The notes beneath the pieces were generated by a model, which did no database searches, was not told the origin of the DNA, and saw only the letters and a program-made list of their open reading frames with translations. The translations under genes and the position numbers were made by a program. 5,488 nucleotides of DNA from Streptomyces speibonae (GTDB lineage Bacteria; Actinomycetota; Actinomycetes; Streptomycetales; Streptomycetaceae): contig KL568523.1 of NCBI GenBank assembly GCA_000715605.1, positions 64,162 to 69,649 of the forward strand, written 5' to 3'. Positions 1-5,119 of this stretch are shown in pieces (position 1 is the first letter of the stretch; every line of letters starts with the position of its first letter).

Positions 1-34
1 TGCCAGCCCGCTCAGAGATGTGTATAAGAGACAG
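1..34 (+). other. Sequencing adapter remnant (Tn5 mosaic end / Nextera) at contig edge
   Basis: Bases 16-34 read AGATGTGTATAAGAGACAG, identical over all 19 bases to the Tn5 mosaic end present in both Nextera transposase adapters. Bases 1-15 match neither standard Nextera 5' tail well; the last few bases before the mosaic end faintly resemble the read-2 tail. They could be error-rich adapter or a chimeric piece. Native sequence appears to begin at base 35, where a coherent, G/C3-biased reading frame of a known family starts. This is most likely a library artefact left at the end of an assembled contig, not a natural Tn5 insertion: no transposase, IS50 sequence or 9-bp target duplication is visible. 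Confidence 0.95.
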
Positions 35-640
35 GCGGCGAGCGCGCCCGGCGCCCCCGTCCCGCAGGGCAGTGTGGGCGCCGGAACGGGCGCGGTGCTG
101 GGGCAGTTGAAGGGCGGGGTCGGCACGGCGAGCACCGTGCTGGACTCGGGGATCACGGTGGCCGCGCTGGTGGTGGCCAACGCGGTGGGCTCGGCGGTGG
201 AGCCGGAGACGGGGGTGCTGTACGGGGAGTTCTTCCAGGGCCGGGTGCGTCACCCGGAGCCGGAGGTGCACGAGGCCGCCCGGAAACGGCTGGCGGAGGC
301 GGCCGAGCGGAACGGCCCTCCCCCGCTGAACACCACACTCGCCGTGGTCGCCACCGACGCCCAGCTGTCCAAGGCACAGGCCCAGAAGCTGGCCGGCACC
401 TCCCACGACGGCATCGCGCGCGCCGTACGCCCGGTGCATCTGCTCCACGACGGCGACACCGTCTTCGCCCTCGCCACGGGCGTCCGCCCGCTCGACGACG
501 GCCCCCTCGCCCTGAACGAGGTGCTGGCGGCGGGCGCGGACCTGGTGACCCGCGCGATCGTGCGGGCGGCGCGTGCCGCGGAGCCGGTGGACGGTCCGGG
601 CGGGGTGTGGCCGTCGTACAGGTCGCTGTACGGACGTTGA
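35..640 (+). CDS. P1-family (S58, NylC/DmpA-type) Ntn hydrolase, C-terminal part only
   Basis: About 201 residues of a peptidase-family S58 protein; members usually have about 330-380 residues, so roughly the first 150 are missing at the contig edge. These are self-processing N-terminal-nucleophile hydrolases acting on amide bonds (aminopeptidase DmpA, beta-peptidyl aminopeptidases, nylon-oligomer hydrolase NylC). Visible motifs, counting from base 35: GSVGAGTGA (residues 12-20), LKGG (25-28), a hydrophobic stretch ending VVANAVG (about 41-52), then NTTLAVVATDAQL from residue 99. Asn99-Thr100 (codons 329-331 and 332-334) aligns with NylC Asn266/Thr267, where the precursor cleaves to free the Thr nucleophile. 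Asp139 and Asp141 (codons 449-451, 455-457) lie 39 and 41 residues after that Thr, the same spacing as NylC Asp306/Asp308. The enzyme therefore looks catalytically intact. Its substrate cannot be inferred. An apparent GTG start at 20 giving MYKRQ lies inside the adapter and is false. Confidence 0.9.
   Translation, partial: AASAPGAPVPQGSVGAGTGAVLGQLKGGVGTASTVLDSGITVAALVVANAVGSAVEPETGVLYGEFFQGRVRHPEPEVHEAARKRLAEAAERNGPPPLNTTLAVVATDAQLSKAQAQKLAGTSHDGIARAVRPVHLLHDGDTVFALATGVRPLDDGPLALNEVLAAGADLVTRAIVRAARAAEPVDGPGGVWPSYRSLYGR
615..632 (+). terminator. Hairpin at the end of the hydrolase gene, possible terminator
   Basis: A perfect 7-bp inverted repeat (CGTACAG at 615-621, CTGTACG at 626-632) with a GTCG loop overlaps the last codons of the hydrolase gene and ends 5 bases before its stop codon at 638-640. 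A flanking T-G pair could extend it as a wobble. No T-tract follows, as is common for Streptomyces terminators. The position suits a 3'-end hairpin, but the stem is short and could be chance. Confidence 0.3.
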
Positions 641-753
641 GACGGATGGGCACTGAAGTGACGTATGAGCAGGAAGAGTTGCCGTCCCACGGGGCCGACG
701 GGGAATTTCTCGCGGGTCCCGGTCGTTTTCCAGCCATACGTTTTCTCGGTTCC

Positions 754-784
754 TGGACATGACGTCCGACCGAGGGGCTACGGT
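754..784 (+). promoter_or_regulatory. Candidate promoter for the DUF6227-like gene
   Basis: The 185-base gap at 641-825 is less G/C-rich than the genes on either side. Within it TGGACA (754-759) matches five of six bases of a sigma-70/HrdB -35 element, and TACGGT (779-784) fits the TANNNT pattern of a -10. The 19-base spacer is longer than the usual 17-18. Transcription starting near 790 would leave a leader of about 35 bases before the TTG at 826. This is a pattern match only; nothing else in the gap looks like an operator or riboswitch. Confidence 0.3.
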
Positions 785-815
785 ATGCACCCACAAGGTG
801 ACATGCAGCAACGCC

Positions 816-820
816 GGGAG
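816..820 (+). promoter_or_regulatory. Ribosome binding site supporting a TTG start
   Basis: GGGAG at 816-820 sits 5 bases before the TTG at 826. It decides the rare TTG start for the DUF6227-like gene, because no ATG or GTG in that frame has an equally placed site. Confidence 0.65.
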
Positions 821-825
821 AAACC

Positions 826-1572
826 TTGAGCGTTCCGTACGAGACGGCAGCGTACGAACCACCCGACTCGCCCGAGTCTCCGGAGGAGTACCTCGCGCGA
901 CTCCTCGGCCGCGCGCTGAACTCCTTCGAGCTGCCGGAAGAGACGATCCGGCAGCTGGACTGCGCGCTCGTGCACGACGGTTCGCTGTACTCGGCGCACC
1001 ACAGCGGGGGCCTGCACCGGGAGACGTACCGGCACACCTGGCTGCTCGCCGACGGGTCGGCGGTCACGCTGTGGGAGCTGGTCCACAACACCGCGCGGGG
1101 CGGCGAGCCGCAGCACGAGATCTATCTGGACGAGGAGGAGCTGCGTACGGCCACGGCCCGGCTGCCGTTCCCGGCGGACACCCCGGACTTCGAGCTGCCG
1201 GTGACGGTGCCGCTGATCCCGGCTCCCGCGCTGCGGCAGGTGTATGTTCCGGACGATTCCCCGGACCATGCGCGCCGTTTACTGCGCCGGGCGGAGAACG
1301 CGGACCGGCCGGACCCGGAGACGGCCGCTCTGCTGACCACGGCGTGCGCGCACCGGATCACGCAGGCCTTCGGCCGCCCGTCACGCGGGACACGCTCCGC
1401 GCTGTTCTTCTCGCTCTACGAGCACGCGTTCCTGCTGAGTGACGGCGTGGAGCTCTCCCTGTGGGAGGTCGAGCACACGGTCACGCCGGACGGACGGCAC
1501 ATGTGCGAGGTGTACACCAGCGAGGACGCGGCGCGGGACGCCATGGAGCGCCGGGCGGCGCAGGTTCCCTGA
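826..1572 (+). CDS. Conserved Streptomyces protein, DUF6227-like, with two internal repeats
   Basis: A 248-residue acidic soluble protein of unknown function. I recognise it as a conserved Streptomyces hypothetical of the DUF6227 type; the assignment is from memory, not a search. The TTG start at 826-828 is chosen because CGGGAG ends 5 bases upstream and no ATG or GTG lies close by in frame. There is no signal peptide or membrane segment. The protein is an internal duplication. Residues about 18-105 and 145-235 share a pattern RLL-RA-N, then about 40 residues on Y-H-(W/F)LL-DG----LWE--H, then E-Y--E. Pairs include Leu73/Leu203, Asp76/Asp206, Gly77/Gly207, Trp83/Trp213, Glu84/Glu214, His87/His217 and Tyr100/Tyr230, ungapped at an offset of 130. 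No catalytic motif is evident; the conserved LLxDG and LWE(L/V)xH strands look structural or ligand-binding. The gene lies 185 bases after the hydrolase gene on the same strand and converges on the small membrane protein gene. Confidence 0.85.
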   Translation: MSVPYETAAYEPPDSPESPEEYLARLLGRALNSFELPEETIRQLDCALVHDGSLYSAHHSGGLHRETYRHTWLLADGSAVTLWELVHNTARGGEPQHEIYLDEEELRTATARLPFPADTPDFELPVTVPLIPAPALRQVYVPDDSPDHARRLLRRAENADRPDPETAALLTTACAHRITQAFGRPSRGTRSALFFSLYEHAFLLSDGVELSLWEVEHTVTPDGRHMCEVYTSEDAARDAMERRAAQVP

Positions 1573-1576
1573 CACC

Positions 1577-1599
1577 ACTGCCCCTCGGTGGGGCTCAGT
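1577..1599 (+). terminator. Stem-loop terminator between convergent genes
   Basis: ACTGCCCC (1577-1584) can pair with GGGG (1590-1593) and CAGT (1596-1599), giving about 8 base pairs around a TCGGT loop with a 2-base bulge (CT). A register without the bulge gives GCCCC/GGGGC. The stem starts 4 bases after the stop codon of the DUF6227-like gene. It lies between converging genes, so it could serve both strands. There is no T-tract. It uses the first copy of the local 20-bp repeat; the second copy lacks the upstream arm. Confidence 0.45.
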
Positions 1600-1622
1600 C
1601 CTCCTCGGTGGGGCTCAGTCCT
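1583..1622. repeat. Perfect 20-bp tandem duplication at the convergent gene junction
   Basis: Bases 1583-1602 and 1603-1622 are identical over 20 bases (CCTCGGTGGGGCTCAGTCCT). A decayed partial third copy (8 of 11 bases) follows at about 1623-1633. The second copy contains the stop codon of the minus-strand small membrane protein gene (1615-1617), so the duplication spans that gene's 3' end and the intergenic gap. Perfect identity suggests a recent replication-slippage event, or possibly an assembly or PCR error. Confidence 0.9.
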
Positions 1623-1923
1623 CTTCGCTGAGGCGTCGTACCAGCACGGCGAAGGCGTCGCGCTCGGCCGGGGTGAGCCGCACCGCCTCCGCGCGGGGGC
1701 CCGTACGGCGCTGGCGCGGGACGGTCCCCGTGCCCTGCGGGATGTGTTCCCCGCCGGTCTCGGGCGTCTCGGCAGCCCCAGGAGCTTCAAGAACCCCGGA
1801 CGCACGCATCCGCCGCCCGCGCCGGCGCCGCAGGACGTCGGCCAGGCCCGCCGCGCAGGCCACGGCCACCAGAGTGAGAACGGTGGCACCCGTCGTTCGC
1901 GAGAGCGTCTTGTACTCAGGCAT
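1615..1923 (-). CDS. Small single-pass membrane protein, function unknown
   Basis: A 102-residue protein with an ATG at 1923-1921 and a TGA at 1617-1615. After a short polar N-terminus (residues 1-10), residues about 11-30 (TGATVLTLVAVACAAGLADV) form one hydrophobic segment. LRRRRGRRMR follows at 31-40, so by the positive-inside rule the C-terminus should be cytoplasmic. Residues about 43-80 are Pro/Gly/Thr-rich and probably disordered. The end (83-102, beginning LTPAER) looks like an amphipathic, acidic-ended helix. I do not recognise a family. The segment could be an uncleaved signal anchor; I see no convincing signal-peptidase site or lipobox. The Shine-Dalgarno match is weak (GGG a few bases before the ATG). 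The gene follows the fru operon on the same strand, 117 bases beyond the fruA stop, with a strong hairpin between, so it is probably transcribed separately. Third-position G/C bias and the coherent TM-plus-basic-patch layout support a real gene. Confidence 0.75.
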   Translation of the reverse strand: MPEYKTLSRTTGATVLTLVAVACAAGLADVLRRRRGRRMRASGVLEAPGAAETPETGGEHIPQGTGTVPRQRRTGPRAEAVRLTPAERDAFAVLVRRLSEED

Positions 1924-1936
1924 GCGGCCCAGTACA

Positions 1937-1972
1937 CACCACGGCCCGGGACTTTAGGCCCGGACCGTGGTG
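1937..1972 (-). terminator. Terminator hairpin of the fru operon
   Basis: Arms 1937-1950 and 1959-1972 pair over 14 bp around an 8-base loop (1951-1958). The only non-Watson-Crick position is 1944-1950-side C opposite A1964; read on the minus strand this becomes a G-U wobble, so the stem is continuous only in RNA made in the fruA direction. It begins about 68 bases after the fruA stop codon (2043-2041) and ends 13 bases before the ATG of the next minus-strand gene. There is no U-tract, as is usual in Streptomyces. Because of its position it could instead sit in the leader of the downstream gene and act as an attenuator. Confidence 0.7.
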
Positions 1973-1979
1973 ATCGTGA

Positions 1980-2008
1980 TCTATATCGCAGTAGGCATGA
2001 ACCGTGCA
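1980..2008 (-). promoter_or_regulatory. Weak candidate promoter for the small membrane protein gene
   Basis: The gap between fruA and the small membrane protein gene holds an unusually AT-rich island. On the minus strand it reads GATATAGAT, giving a TATAGA -10-like element (plus-strand 1980-1985). Seventeen bases upstream is TGCACG (plus-strand 2003-2008), a poor -35. Initiation would fall near the foot of the hairpin at 1937-1972, placing that hairpin in the leader. The evidence is the local composition and a partial -10 match only. Confidence 0.22.
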
Positions 2009-2040
2009 CACCTACCCAAACGGACGCACCGCCCGCCCGG

Positions 2041-4065
2041 CTACGCGGCCACCGCCTCCTTGCTCCGCGCCCCCGCGGCCGCGCCCTCGCCGGGGCCCGT
2101 GCCGGCGGCTCCCGGCACCGGCTTGCTCAGCCCCTTGAGGACGATCACCAGGGCCGTCGTGACACAGACGCCCGCGGCGATGGCGACCAGGTAGAGGAAC
2201 GGGTTGCCGATCAGCGGGACCACGAAGATGCCGCCGTGCGGGGCGCGCAGGGTCGCGTCGAAGGCCATCGACAGGGAGCCGGTGACCGCGCCGCCCACCA
2301 TCGAGGCGGGGATCACGCGCAGCGGGTCGGCCGCCGCGAACGGGATCGCGCCCTCGGAGATGAACGAGGCGCCCAGCACCCAGGCGGCCTTGCCGTTCTC
2401 GCGTTCGGCGCGGTTGAAGAGCTTGCCGCGCACGGTGGTGGCCAGCGCCATCGCCAGCGGCGGCACCATGCCGGCGGCCATCACCGCGGCCATGATCTTC
2501 ATCGCGGAGTCGCTGGGGCTCGCGACGGCGATCCCGGCGGTGGCGAAGGTGTAGGCGACCTTGTTGACCGGACCGCCGAGGTCGAAGCACATCATCAGTC
2601 CGAGCAGGGCGCCGAGCAGGACGGCGTTGGTGCCGGTGAGGCCGTTCAGCCAGTCGGTCATGGCCTTCTGCGCCTCGGCGATGGGCTTGCCGATGACGAC
2701 GAACATCAGGAAGCCGACGACCGCGGCGGAGATCAGCGGGATCACCACCACCGGCATGATGCCGCGCATCCCGGCCGGTATCCGCACCTTCTGGATCGCC
2801 ATCACCACACCACCGGCGATCAGACCGGCCGCGAGGCCGCCGAGGAAGCCGGCGTTGACGGTGAGCGCGATCGCGCCGCCGACGAAGCCGGGCACCAGGC
2901 CGGGCCGGTCGGCCATGCCGTAGGCGATGTAACCGGCCAGGACCGGGACGAGGAAGCCGAAGGCGACGCCGCCGATCTGGAAGAGCAGGGCGCCCCAGCT
3001 GTCGGCCTGGGTCCACACGAAGTGCTCCATCACCGACGGCGCCTCGTTGATCTCGTAGCCGCCGATGGCGAAGCCGAGCGCGATGAGCAGACCGCCCGCC
3101 GCAACGAAGGGCACCATGTAGCTGACGCCGGACATCAGCCAGGTGCGCAGCTTGGTGCCGTAGCCCTCGCCGCTGCCTCCGGCACGCTCGACGGGCGTGG
3201 CGCCGGACGCGGCGGCCGCGGTGACCTCGCCGCGTTCCGCCTTGCCTCTGACCTCGGTGATCAGGTCGGCGGGACGGTTGATGGCCGCCTTGACGCCGGT
3301 GTCGACGGTGGGCTTCCCGGCGAAACGGTCCTTCTCCCGCACGGGGACGTCGTGGGCGAGGATCACGGCGTCCGCCGCCGCGATCACGGCCGGGTCGAGC
3401 CGGGTGAAGCCCGCCGAGCCCTGGGTCTCGACGACGACCTCGACACCGGCGTCCCGGCCGGCGTTCTCCAGCGACTCGGCCGCCATGTAGGTGTGGGCGA
3501 TGCCGGTGGGGCAGGAGGTGACGGCGACGATCCGGAAGGGGCGGTCCTCCTCGGGGGCCGTGGTGCCCGTGGCGGCGCCGGCGGAGGCCGCCGCCGGCGC
3601 CGCCACGGAGTCCTCGGAGGGGGTGTCGTCGCCGCGGATCAGCGCCGCCGCGGCCGCCGCGTCGTCCACCGACCTCAGCGCGTCGGTGAACTCGGTGTTC
3701 ATCAGCTGCCGGGCCAGCGAGGACAGGATCGTCAGATGGGCGTCGTCCGCTCCGGCCGGGGCGGCGATCAGGAAGACCAGGTCGGCGGGTCCGTCCGCCG
3801 CGCCGAAGTCGATCCCGGCGGAGCTGCGCCCGAAGGCCAGGGTCGGTTCGGTGACGTGCTCGCTGCGGCAGTGCGGGATGCCGATGCCGCCCTCGAGGCC
3901 GGTCGGCATCTGCGCCTCACGCGCGGCGACGTCGGCGAGGAAGCCCTCGAGGTCGGTCACCCGGCCCTGGGCCGCCATGCGCTCGGCGAGGGCTCGTGCC
4001 GCCGCGTCCTTCGTGTCGGCGGACAGGTCGAGATCGACCAGGTCCGCGGTGATCATGTGACTCAT
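2041..4065 (-). CDS. fruA: Fructose-specific PTS permease EIIABC
   Basis: A 674-residue membrane permease that imports fructose and phosphorylates it to fructose 1-phosphate. EIIA spans residues about 4-145; His65 in GIGIPHC accepts phosphate from HPr. An Ala/Gly/Thr-rich linker covers about 146-176. EIIB spans about 177-275; Cys185 in AVTSCPTGIAHTYMAAE is the phosphocysteine. EIIC spans about 305-645 with some eight to ten hydrophobic segments, and the family motifs GGPVNK (497-502) and FISEGAIPFA (568-577). A Gly/Ala-rich tail (about 650-674) follows. Length and the single-chain A-B-C order are normal for actinobacterial fructose permeases. The start ATG (4065-4063) has AAGGAG 6 bases upstream; an internal ATG at residue 4 lacks such a site. 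The gene is last in the operon, 97 bases after the fruK stop. EI and HPr must be encoded elsewhere. The linker codons contain a perfect 18-bp inverted repeat. Fructose specificity is inferred from similarity and from the adjoining fruK. Confidence 0.96.
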   Translation of the reverse strand: MSHMITADLVDLDLSADTKDAAARALAERMAAQGRVTDLEGFLADVAAREAQMPTGLEGGIGIPHCRSEHVTEPTLAFGRSSAGIDFGAADGPADLVFLIAAPAGADDAHLTILSSLARQLMNTEFTDALRSVDDAAAAAALIRGDDTPSEDSVAAPAAASAGAATGTTAPEEDRPFRIVAVTSCPTGIAHTYMAAESLENAGRDAGVEVVVETQGSAGFTRLDPAVIAAADAVILAHDVPVREKDRFAGKPTVDTGVKAAINRPADLITEVRGKAERGEVTAAAASGATPVERAGGSGEGYGTKLRTWLMSGVSYMVPFVAAGGLLIALGFAIGGYEINEAPSVMEHFVWTQADSWGALLFQIGGVAFGFLVPVLAGYIAYGMADRPGLVPGFVGGAIALTVNAGFLGGLAAGLIAGGVVMAIQKVRIPAGMRGIMPVVVIPLISAAVVGFLMFVVIGKPIAEAQKAMTDWLNGLTGTNAVLLGALLGLMMCFDLGGPVNKVAYTFATAGIAVASPSDSAMKIMAAVMAAGMVPPLAMALATTVRGKLFNRAERENGKAAWVLGASFISEGAIPFAAADPLRVIPASMVGGAVTGSLSMAFDATLRAPHGGIFVVPLIGNPFLYLVAIAAGVCVTTALVIVLKGLSKPVPGAAGTGPGEGAAAGARSKEAVAA
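3567..3608. repeat. Perfect 18-bp inverted repeat inside fruA (EIIA-EIIB linker codons)
   Basis: Arm 3567-3584 (CCGTGGCGGCGCCGGCGG) is the exact reverse complement of arm 3591-3608, separated by a 6-base loop (3585-3590). The mRNA would form a very GC-rich 18-bp hairpin across codons about 153-167 of fruA, within the Ala-rich linker joining EIIA and EIIB. GC-rich Ala/Gly codons make partial self-complementarity easy, but a perfect run of this length is notable. No function is established. Confidence 0.85.
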
Positions 4066-4156
4066 CGCGGGCTCCTTCGCACGCGTATCGCCCGTACTGC
4101 GGGGCGGGCGGAGGTGGGGACGGAAGGGACGGAAGGGAGAGGACGCAGGGAGCGGT
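4066..4156 (-). promoter_or_regulatory. fruK-fruA intergenic region with hairpin and short repeat
   Basis: This non-coding spacer lies between the fruK stop and the fruA start. It holds the strong fruA Shine-Dalgarno AAGGAG (plus-strand 4072-4077) and a perfect 6-bp inverted repeat (CGCCCG 4089-4094, CGGGCG 4105-4110) with a 10-base loop. Nearer fruK is a 9-bp unit GGGACGGAA present twice (4117-4125, 4126-4134) and begun a third time (4135-4138), pyrimidine-rich in the mRNA. There is no evident promoter. The hairpin could partly terminate or stabilise the transcript and so set the fruK to fruA ratio; this is inference. Confidence 0.4.
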
Positions 4157-5119
4157 TCATGACGCCGGCTCCCTCAGGACGGGGTCGACCAGGACGCGGT
4201 CGACGGGGATCTCGGCCGTGACGGTGACCGCGGCCGGATCCAGGTCGCCCGGTACGGGCATCACGCTGCCGGGCAGCTGAACGGCCGCCGCCCCGTGGGC
4301 GACGGCGGAGGCGAGCGCCCCGGGGCCGCGTCCGCCGGCGGCGAGGAACCCGGCGAGCGCGGAGTCGCCCGCGCCCACGTTGCTGCGGACGGCGTCCACG
4401 GGGGCGGTGCCGAACCAGGCGCCGTCGTCGTCGACGAGCAGTTGTCCGTCGGCGCCGAGGCTCGCGAGGACGGCCCGGGCGCCCGCCGCGCGCAGTTCCT
4501 CGGCCGCCTTCATCGCGTCGCCGATGGTGGTCAGCGGGCGGCCGACGGCCTCGGCGAGTTCCGCCGCGTTGGGCTTCACCACGTCGGGCCGCTCCCGCAG
4601 GGCGGCGAGCAGCGCGGGTCCCGAGGTGTCCAGGGCGATGCGTACGCCGGCGGCGTGCACCCGGGCGACCACGTCGGCGTACCAGGAGGGGGCGAGTCCG
4701 CCCGGCAGGCTGCCGCAGCAGGCGATCCAGTCGGCGCCCGGCGCCTGCCGGCGCACGGTCTCGAGCAGCAGTTCCCGCTCGGCCGCCGTCAGCTCGGGCC
4801 CCGGCGCGTTGATCTTCGTCAGTACGCCGTCGGCCTCGGCGAGGGAGATGTTGGCGCGGGTGGCTCCGGCGACCGGGACGGGGGCGACCTCGATGCCCTG
4901 CGCGTGCAGCAGGTCGGCGATCAGGGCGCCGGACGCGCCGCCCAGGGGCAGCACCGCGACCGTGCGGCGGCCGGCCGCGGTGACGGCGCGCGAGACGTTG
5001 ACCCCCTTGCCGCCCGGGTCGACGCGTTCGCCGGTGGCCCGGACGACCTCACCGCGGTCCAGCGAGGGGACCTCGTAGGTGCGGTCGAGGGACGGGTTGG
5101 GGGTGACGGTGAGGATCAT
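4157..5119 (-). CDS. fruK: 1-phosphofructokinase
   Basis: A 320-residue cytoplasmic PfkB/ribokinase-family kinase, the normal length for the enzyme. It uses ATP to phosphorylate fructose 1-phosphate at C6, giving fructose 1,6-bisphosphate, and so acts directly on the product of the neighbouring FruA. The N-terminus MILTVTPNPSLDRTYEV is typical of FruK/LacC kinases. PfkB signature 1 is at residues 34-44 (DPGGKGVNVSR), a CCGSLPGG loop at 134-141, KPNAAEL at 182-188, and the anion-hole/catalytic motif NVGAGDSALAGF at 247-258, with Asp252 as the catalytic base. All key residues are present. The ATG (5119-5117) overlaps the fruR stop as ATGA, implying translational coupling; a GGAAG about 10 bases upstream, inside fruR, is a weak ribosome site. 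Tagatose-6-phosphate kinase (LacC) is a close relative, but a fructose PTS on one side and a DeoR regulator on the other make FruK by far the likeliest identity. Confidence 0.95.
   Translation of the reverse strand: MILTVTPNPSLDRTYEVPSLDRGEVVRATGERVDPGGKGVNVSRAVTAAGRRTVAVLPLGGASGALIADLLHAQGIEVAPVPVAGATRANISLAEADGVLTKINAPGPELTAAERELLLETVRRQAPGADWIACCGSLPGGLAPSWYADVVARVHAAGVRIALDTSGPALLAALRERPDVVKPNAAELAEAVGRPLTTIGDAMKAAEELRAAGARAVLASLGADGQLLVDDDGAWFGTAPVDAVRSNVGAGDSALAGFLAAGGRGPGALASAVAHGAAAVQLPGSVMPVPGDLDPAAVTVTAEIPVDRVLVDPVLREPAS

Noticed and set aside
16..34. A natural Tn5/IS50 insertion end
   Set aside because: Only the bare 19-bp mosaic end is present, at the extreme contig edge, with no IS50 sequence. 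Natural Tn5 ends also differ from the engineered mosaic end.
646..762. A 38-codon open frame starting at ATG 646 just after the hydrolase stop
   Set aside because: There is no convincing ribosome site, third-position G/C is only moderate and unlike the neighbouring genes, and it overlaps the candidate -35 element. More likely intergenic sequence.
153..1091. A 312-codon minus-strand frame across the hydrolase and DUF6227-like genes
   Set aside because: It is Pro/Arg/Ser-rich with no family resemblance and covers two well-supported plus-strand genes, so it is a composition shadow.
1971..2040. A possible tRNA or small RNA gene in the fruA downstream gap
   Set aside because: No cloverleaf, T-loop or other RNA signature is present; only an AT-rich island and a 6-bp direct repeat (GTGATC twice).
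1588..4221. An 877-codon open frame on the plus strand running antisense through fruA
   Set aside because: The translation is low-complexity (rich in Gly, Arg, Asp, His) with no domain signal, and it runs opposite a complete EIIABC with all catalytic motifs. Long antisense open frames are expected where third codon positions are nearly always G or C.
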